From Gimesia chilikensis (GTDB lineage Bacteria > Planctomycetota > Planctomycetia > Planctomycetales > Planctomycetaceae): a stretch of 64,000 nucleotides of DNA. This document shows, one piece after another, positions 62,687-64,000 of the stretch. The first letter of the stretch is position 1; each line of letters starts with the position of its first letter. The notes beneath the pieces are model-generated. The model was not told where the DNA came from. It saw nothing but the letters and a program-made list of their open reading frames with translations, and did no database searches. The DNA lies in assembly GCF_007744075.1 (NCBI RefSeq), contig NZ_CP036266.1:955001-1019000 (forward strand), read 5' to 3'. A program made the translations under genes and the position numbers.

Positions 62687-64000
62687 GTGAAGAACTTTGT
62701 CAATCCGTTCATCGTGCTGATCACACTGGCGTTTTCATTCGCCGGATGCCAGGAACTCGATTTGAAGCCACAAAGCTGGCTGAAAAATGTCAACATGCGG
62801 TCGCAAAGCCCGGATGAGGAGGAGGAAGACTTCTCCGAGCTGGAAAAATTCGAGACAAAGGTCGAAACGCCCTTTGTGGGAGATTACACACAGATTACCG
62901 GGAAGAACCTGATCGCCCTGCAGGGGGTCGGCCTGGTGACCGGCCTCAAAGGGACGGGCGGCAATCCACCTCCGTCCGTGCACCGCGAAGCACTGCTGCG
63001 TGAGATGCGCCGCCGGAATGTTAAAAACCCGAACATGATTTTACGCGACCCGTCTACCGCGCTGGTTATTGTGAAAGCCTATCTGCCTCCGCTGATTCGC
63101 AAAGGGGAGAGCTTCGACGTGGAAGTCTACCTGCCTGGTAACAGCGAAGCGACCAGCCTGGAAGGAGGCTGGTTGATGGAAGCATACCTGGCTGAACAGG
63201 CAATGATTCAGGGACGCGGTCTGCTCAAAGGTCATATCCTGGCGAAAGCCAAAGGTCCAATTCTGATTCCGCCAATGGGTGAAGATGTCGAAGTTGCCAA
63301 CGGCATGCTCCGCCGTGGTCGTATTCTGGCCGGTGGGGTCTCCACCGCGGAAGACCGGGATCTGGCACTGTACCTGCGAAACGATTTCAAGAGTATTCGT
63401 AACGCGCAGCGTATCGCCAACAAGATCGGCACACGGTTCCATCATTATGATCAATACGGAATCGAAGAGCCTCTGGCTGAAGCCAAGACAGATAAGAAAG
63501 TGGTGCTGAAACTCAAGCCACGCTACAAACACAACGATTCACGTTATCTGCAGGTCGTGCGGTATATCGCCTTCCGGGAAACCGATGTGGCGCAGCGCGT
63601 ACGCATGCAGAAGCTGAGTGAAGAAATTATGATCCCCGAGAAAGCGGAACGGGCTTCCATTCAACTGGAGGCCATCGGTAAGAAATCGATTCCGATTCTC
63701 AAGATGGCTTTGAAGAGTCCGTTGCTCGAAGTCCGCTTCCATGCTGCGGTCGCGCTGGCTTACCTGGGAGAAGGAGCGGGTCTGAAGCATCTGGCTGAAG
63801 CCGCCCGCGAGGAACCTGCGTTCCGCGTCTATGCCCTGGCTGCGATGTCGGCAATTGACGAGCCGGAGGCACACCTCTACCTGCGGGATCTGATGTGCAT
63901 GACCAGTGCCGAAACCCGTTACGGGGCTTTCCGGGCACTCTGGACTCTGGATAAAAATGATCCCTTTATTCGTGGTGAAGACATGAATGGTCAGTTCCTG
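62687..64000 (+). CDS. FlgI-like (flagellar P-ring) lipoprotein, 3' end cut by the window edge
   Basis: The frame opens at GTG 62687 and runs off the right edge; 438 residues are visible. The signal peptide ends in a lipobox-like SFAGC (Cys near residue 21), unlike the Sec-cut leader of usual FlgI. Residues about 65-205 resemble FlgI: NLIALQGVGLVTGLKGTGGN, LIVKAYLPPLIRKGESFDVE-type strands (TALVIVKAYLPPLIRKGESF), and SLEGGWLMEAYL. FlgI forms the P ring around the flagellar rod. From about 330 on, HEAT-like helical repeats follow (IPEKAERASIQLEAIGKKSI, LLEVRFHAAVALAYLGEGAG). No other flagellar gene is in the window, so the assignment rests on domain resemblance. Confidence 0.8.
   Translation, partial: MKNFVNPFIVLITLAFSFAGCQELDLKPQSWLKNVNMRSQSPDEEEEDFSELEKFETKVETPFVGDYTQITGKNLIALQGVGLVTGLKGTGGNPPPSVHREALLREMRRRNVKNPNMILRDPSTALVIVKAYLPPLIRKGESFDVEVYLPGNSEATSLEGGWLMEAYLAEQAMIQGRGLLKGHILAKAKGPILIPPMGEDVEVANGMLRRGRILAGGVSTAEDRDLALYLRNDFKSIRNAQRIANKIGTRFHHYDQYGIEEPLAEAKTDKKVVLKLKPRYKHNDSRYLQVVRYIAFRETDVAQRVRMQKLSEEIMIPEKAERASIQLEAIGKKSIPILKMALKSPLLEVRFHAAVALAYLGEGAGLKHLAEAAREEPAFRVYALAAMSAIDEPEAHLYLRDLMCMTSAETRYGAFRALWTLDKNDPFIRGEDMNGQFL

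Overview
This window looks like chromosomal DNA from a planctomycete, probably of the Gimesia/Rubinisphaera/Planctomyces type. The taxonomic call is inferred from gene families. It rests on several DUF1559 pseudopilin-like proteins, two paired DUF1549/DUF1553 cytochrome-like plus DUF1501 units, a PVC-type dehydrogenase/HEAT/cytochrome c protein, an ECF sigma factor followed by a FecR-like protein, and an exported Gfo/Idh/MocA oxidoreductase. I saw no rRNA, tRNA, CRISPR array, integrase or transposase. Genes are mostly intact, and both window ends cut through a gene.

Layout. 1-3.2 kb: a membrane PAS-domain sensor (cut by the left edge) preceded on its strand by a receiver-SpoIIE phosphatase. 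3.6-9.6 kb: a small two-gene unit, a Tat-exported oxidoreductase, three small membrane proteins, a DEDDh exonuclease and a canonical DUF1559 pseudopilin. 9.6-15.3 kb (minus): EpmA, a DUF1499 protein and a 1381-residue FHA/coiled-coil/membrane protein. 15.7-20.7 kb: a zinc-ribbon membrane protein, an exported protein with a BamE-like end, an LplT-like transporter and an FMN flavoprotein. 20.7-24 kb: three tandem DUF1559-like paralogues without the prepilin cleavage motif. 24-30.2 kb: a membrane protein; a coupled TPR membrane protein / RluD-type pseudouridine synthase / FAH-family operon; a GNAT-PfkB pair; a HisA-like TIM barrel. 30.2-35.6 kb (minus): an exported thioredoxin-like protein with calcium-loop-like repeats, then a single 1080-residue polypeptide carrying all three AmmeMemoRadiSam components. 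35.6-40 kb: PlsY, a BON protein, an exported esterase, CoaD and a thioredoxin-like protein. 40-57.3 kb: the planctomycete exported-oxidation block (dehydrogenase/HEAT/cytochrome c, a lipoprotein, a DUF1559 pseudopilin, ECF sigma, FecR-like protein, and two PSCyt/PSD1-DUF1501 pairs). 57.3-60.6 kb (minus): an exported triple-RidA protein and an exported alpha/beta hydrolase. 60.9-64 kb: two divergent OstA/LptA-like paralogues and a FlgI-like lipoprotein cut by the right edge.

How the genes may work together. The sigma factor, FecR-like protein, PSCyt/PSD1 protein and DUF1501 protein are consecutive and same-strand, with a stop-start overlap between the first two, so they look like one regulated exported-protein unit. 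The TPR/RluA/FAH genes overlap and sit behind a near-consensus promoter. The most unusual single gene is the radical SAM-AMMECR1-Memo fusion. The most unusual cluster is the tandem set of pseudopilin-like paralogues that keep the membrane helix but have lost the processing site. Intrinsic terminators and several sigma-70-like promoters are given where the bases support them.
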